Shown: one piece after another, positions 61,701 through 64,000 of the stretch
How positions within the stretch are numbered: position 1 is the first letter of the stretch
How the letters are laid out: every line of letters starts with the position of its first letter
Notes under the pieces: model-generated
Told to the model about the DNA's origin: nothing
The model's database searches: none
The model's input: only the letters and a program-made list of their open reading frames with translations
Made by a program: the position numbers and the translations under genes
DNA from: Diospyros lotus
Lineage: Eukaryota; Streptophyta; Magnoliopsida; Ericales; Ebenaceae
DNA length: 64,000 bases
Reading direction: 5' to 3'
Assembly (NCBI RefSeq): GCF_014633365.1
Contig: NC_068344.1
Span: 36,888,670-36,952,669 of the forward strand

Positions 61701-63112
61701 CGGTGAAGCCTCGAAGAGCCCTCTAACCTTCATCAAAATGCATGAAAATGCACAAAAATCATCCTCAGGCCATGGGCAACAAAAACCCCTTAATTTCAAC
61801 TCTCAATTTGTTCGAAAACAGCCTCAATTTGAAGCTCCATTTTCTCCAATTTTCAGCCACCATAAACGTCTATTTATAGGCAAATCCGATGCTTGAAACC
61901 CCTTTGGCCGCTTAATACCATGCCTTAGGAGTCTATACCTTCCCTAGATCGTCCTGGAAGAAACCATAGCCGACCAAAAATGCAACTTGTAGTCGGCTAA
62001 TTATCCGATCGATTTTTTCGCGAAATTCGGCCATGACTTAACCCAAAGGCATCTCCGACCAACCCTCGTGGGTTCCCAATGGCCAATTTGGGCGATGGAA
62101 TGGGCTGGGCCATGGTTGTTTTGGAAGTTTCTTGAAATTGCACTTTGGCCCCTCAAATTTTGATTTTCTCACTTTGACCCATTTTCACGAAGCCCCTCAA
62201 CTTTTCATAGTTGCACTTAAGACCCTCAAGTACCAAAACATCCATTTGACCCTCGAACATTCTAAAAAAATGTCATTTCGACCTCCCTCCAGTAATTTCA
62301 GAAAACTTTACTTAGTCCTGAATCTTCGTTTTGGTCTCAAACCTTTTCGTTTCTTCCTGAAACCACTGAATGATTGTTCCTTGTGAAAAATCGAAACCCC
62401 CTCAACCTTCTATTGACTTCCCGGAAGTCCCCTATAACATTTCGATTTTTCAACCTGAATCGCAGTTGCATTTTAGCTGTATCGAAAATCATTCATGATC
62501 CAATTTCTTCCGATACCATAAATCATGTCTCGAAATACTCGTAAAAGTCGTATGATTTTCCTTAGATATCTCAGCTCTGGGGCACTCCTTGCAGACGATT
62601 CGATACTTATAATTGTTATCAAGCCAATTTTTTGATATTCTAAACTTACTTAAATTACGTGGTAACCTCATGAAAATATGGGTTCTTATACGGATGGTGA
62701 ACGGCGACAGGAGAGAAGCGACGACCAAGAATAGAAGACCCAAAGAGAGAAAGAAAGAAGGAGATGGAGGCATCGACAACAGTTGGAATGACGGAGATGA
62801 AGCAATGGAGGTTGCAACAGAGGCGAACGACGACCAGAAGCATTGATGACAATGGCTTCAACCGCGATAGAGGCGGCTGCATCGGTGGCAATGATGGCAG
62901 GAATAAGAACACAGAGAGAATAAGGGAAGGGGAAGAGAGAGAGAGATGGAGGTGTCGATGGCGGCTTCAATGGATACGTCAATAAGAACAAAGAGAGAGA
63001 GAGAGAATGAAGGGGGAGGAGAAAAAGAATATGAGAAGAAAGACATGATTTTGGACGAACATTCACGAGAAATTTAGTTGTCACCCAAGTTGTTTATTTA
63101 GTAGCATTATCC
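58724..63112. mobile_element. Non-autonomous Mutator-like element with long terminal inverted repeats, interrupted by an LTR insertion
   Basis: The perfect 9-bp direct repeat TAATATATA (58715-58723 and 63113-63121) flanks termini GGATAATGCTA in inverted orientation. Both ends continue to AACAACTTGG(A/G)TGA. Inverted arms of several hundred bases follow: the left plus strand and the right minus strand both open frames with LSPSMLLV- and DASISF-like stretches, the same sequence in opposite orientation. A 9-bp duplication with long inverted ends is typical of MULEs. No transposase was found. Without the nested insertion the element is about 2.0 kb. Confidence 0.8.
60338..62688. mobile_element. 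Solo-LTR-like insertion nested in the MULE
   Basis: The segment starts TGTAACACCCC, a common start of plant LTRs, and ends near GGGTTCTTATA. Flanks TGGAT (60333-60337) and CGGAT (62689-62693) match at 4 of 5 positions. MULE arm sequence resumes immediately on the right. No gag or pol frame is visible; the open frames near 61486-61896 look non-coding. The expected terminal CA appears as TA, so the right border is tentative. Confidence 0.5.
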
Positions 63113-63121
63113 TAATATATA

Positions 63122-64000
63122 TTTAGGGGATGATATCTTTGTCAATTTATCTAATTTGTCAAATATAATATAATTGCATGCTTCAGTGTTGTGCAGCATA
63201 TTGTTGTTTTTTAGTTAGAAATAAGTTAACACCGCCTAATAGGATTGGGATTAGAGCTTAAGATTGTGTTGGTTTGGTTGTATTGTTGCTTTTGTGTTAT
63301 ATTTCTTTTTTTGTTCGTTGCCAAGCAAGCTAAAGAAAGGACAATCAATCAAGGCAATTCTCTTTATAGATGTGATTTGAGCCTAAGTAGAGGCAAAATG
63401 GAATAGACACAAGCCCAAATCACAATTTCAATAAGAACATGTGGCCAATAGCCATATGCAAAATCATTACTTTCTTTTCTTGGCTCGAGCAGGATTTTAG
63501 TGTTACCTTAATCACCTTCATAAGCTTTTTTTTTTTTTTTTTTGGGCTAATGGAAAGGCTCAAACTTGAAATATCATGGGTTGGTGAATGGACCCATATC
63601 ATTATTATTCTCAATAATCTAAGCAAACCTTGAGAAAGTAATTAGTTCTGGTTAATCAGTGTACTTTATTTAGTATTAACTGCAAATCAGTATTCTTCAA
63701 TTGAAAAGTAACAAAAAAATATATATATTTTTGTTTTGTTCAAACTAAAAAAAACATTTTTAAATTATTTTTTTAATAAAATTTATCGATATGGGGATTT
63801 GATGAGTACACATTATCCAAAGAGAATGGGCCCTTCATATTCGTCCTCAGCCCTTAAAACATATAAGCAGGTAAATGAAATGTACAGAAGAGCCAGCATA
63901 TTGATTAGAGGCAAAGAGATTGATGCTGTTGCTGTCTCCTCAGAGTCCAAATACATAATTTTAGCCAAAAATTGTTGTTTGTAAACTTGGAACTGCCTTA
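63122..64000. other. Window end, no assignable gene
   Basis: AT-rich spacer with a T-run at 63527-63543. The stretch 63790-63960 has a more coding-like composition and an open plus-strand frame (containing YPKRMGPSYSSSALKTYKQ, followed by gtaaat, which could be a splice donor). I do not recognise it, and it may be chance or part of a gene beyond the window. Confidence 0.35.

Noticed and set aside
61486..61896. 136-codon open frame in the inner insertion of the MULE
   Set aside because: No recognisable domain, and the sequence reads like LTR or spacer. An overlapping minus-strand frame is equally open.
1..64000. Bacterial-type features (operons, CRISPR, attachment sites, origins), defence systems or biosynthetic clusters
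   Set aside because: The window is intron-rich plant nuclear DNA. The neighbouring genes belong to unrelated pathways and no such structure was seen.

Overview
The window is nuclear DNA of a flowering plant, most likely a eudicot. The genes are split by GT-AG introns, the intergenic DNA is very AT-rich, and the products are plant-specific: a plastid isoamylase, ACC synthase, a SAUR, a CCoAOMT-like methyltransferase and a plant secretory phospholipase A2. Plant-type transposon relics (MULE, hAT, Tourist-like, copia solo LTR, LINEs) fill introns and spacers. The species cannot be named from the sequence alone. No rRNA, tRNA, CRISPR or operon structure was seen.

Layout. The first 18.4 kb carries four genes on the minus strand: the start of an F-box/LRR-type gene cut by the window edge (1-242), a CCoAOMT-like methyltransferase with an apparent one-base frameshift (1490-2756), a large IST1-like ESCRT-regulator gene with a long disordered tail (5628-12402), and a secretory phospholipase A2 (15263-18358). 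A 9-kb gene-free stretch (18.4-27.4 kb) follows, full of small DNA transposons, and marks the switch of coding strand. The remaining genes are on the plus strand: a type-III-like ACC synthase (27393-29162), a single-exon SAUR (34701-35222), an ER-type saposin-like/DUF3456 gene with two apparent +1 frameshifts (37237-41190), and an 18-exon isoamylase 3 gene (42178-58196). The last 5 kb is mainly a Mutator-like element with 9-bp target duplications, itself interrupted by a solo-LTR-like insertion.

The genes are not a pathway cluster. They serve unrelated jobs (protein turnover, phenylpropanoid methylation, endosomal sorting, lipid hydrolysis, ethylene synthesis, auxin response, ER folding, starch debranching). 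Exon models were built by hand from conserved protein frames and GT/AG sites. Summed exon lengths divide by three for IST1-like (1244 aa), PLA2 (151 aa), ACS (445 aa) and ISA3 (798 aa), and fail only for the two genes flagged as frameshifted. I found no convincing undescribed system. The most interesting signals are the frameshifts, the twin-primed LINE inside ISA3, the nested MULE/solo LTR, the in-gene tandem duplications of the IST1-like tail, and a long tandem duplication upstream of the SAUR.
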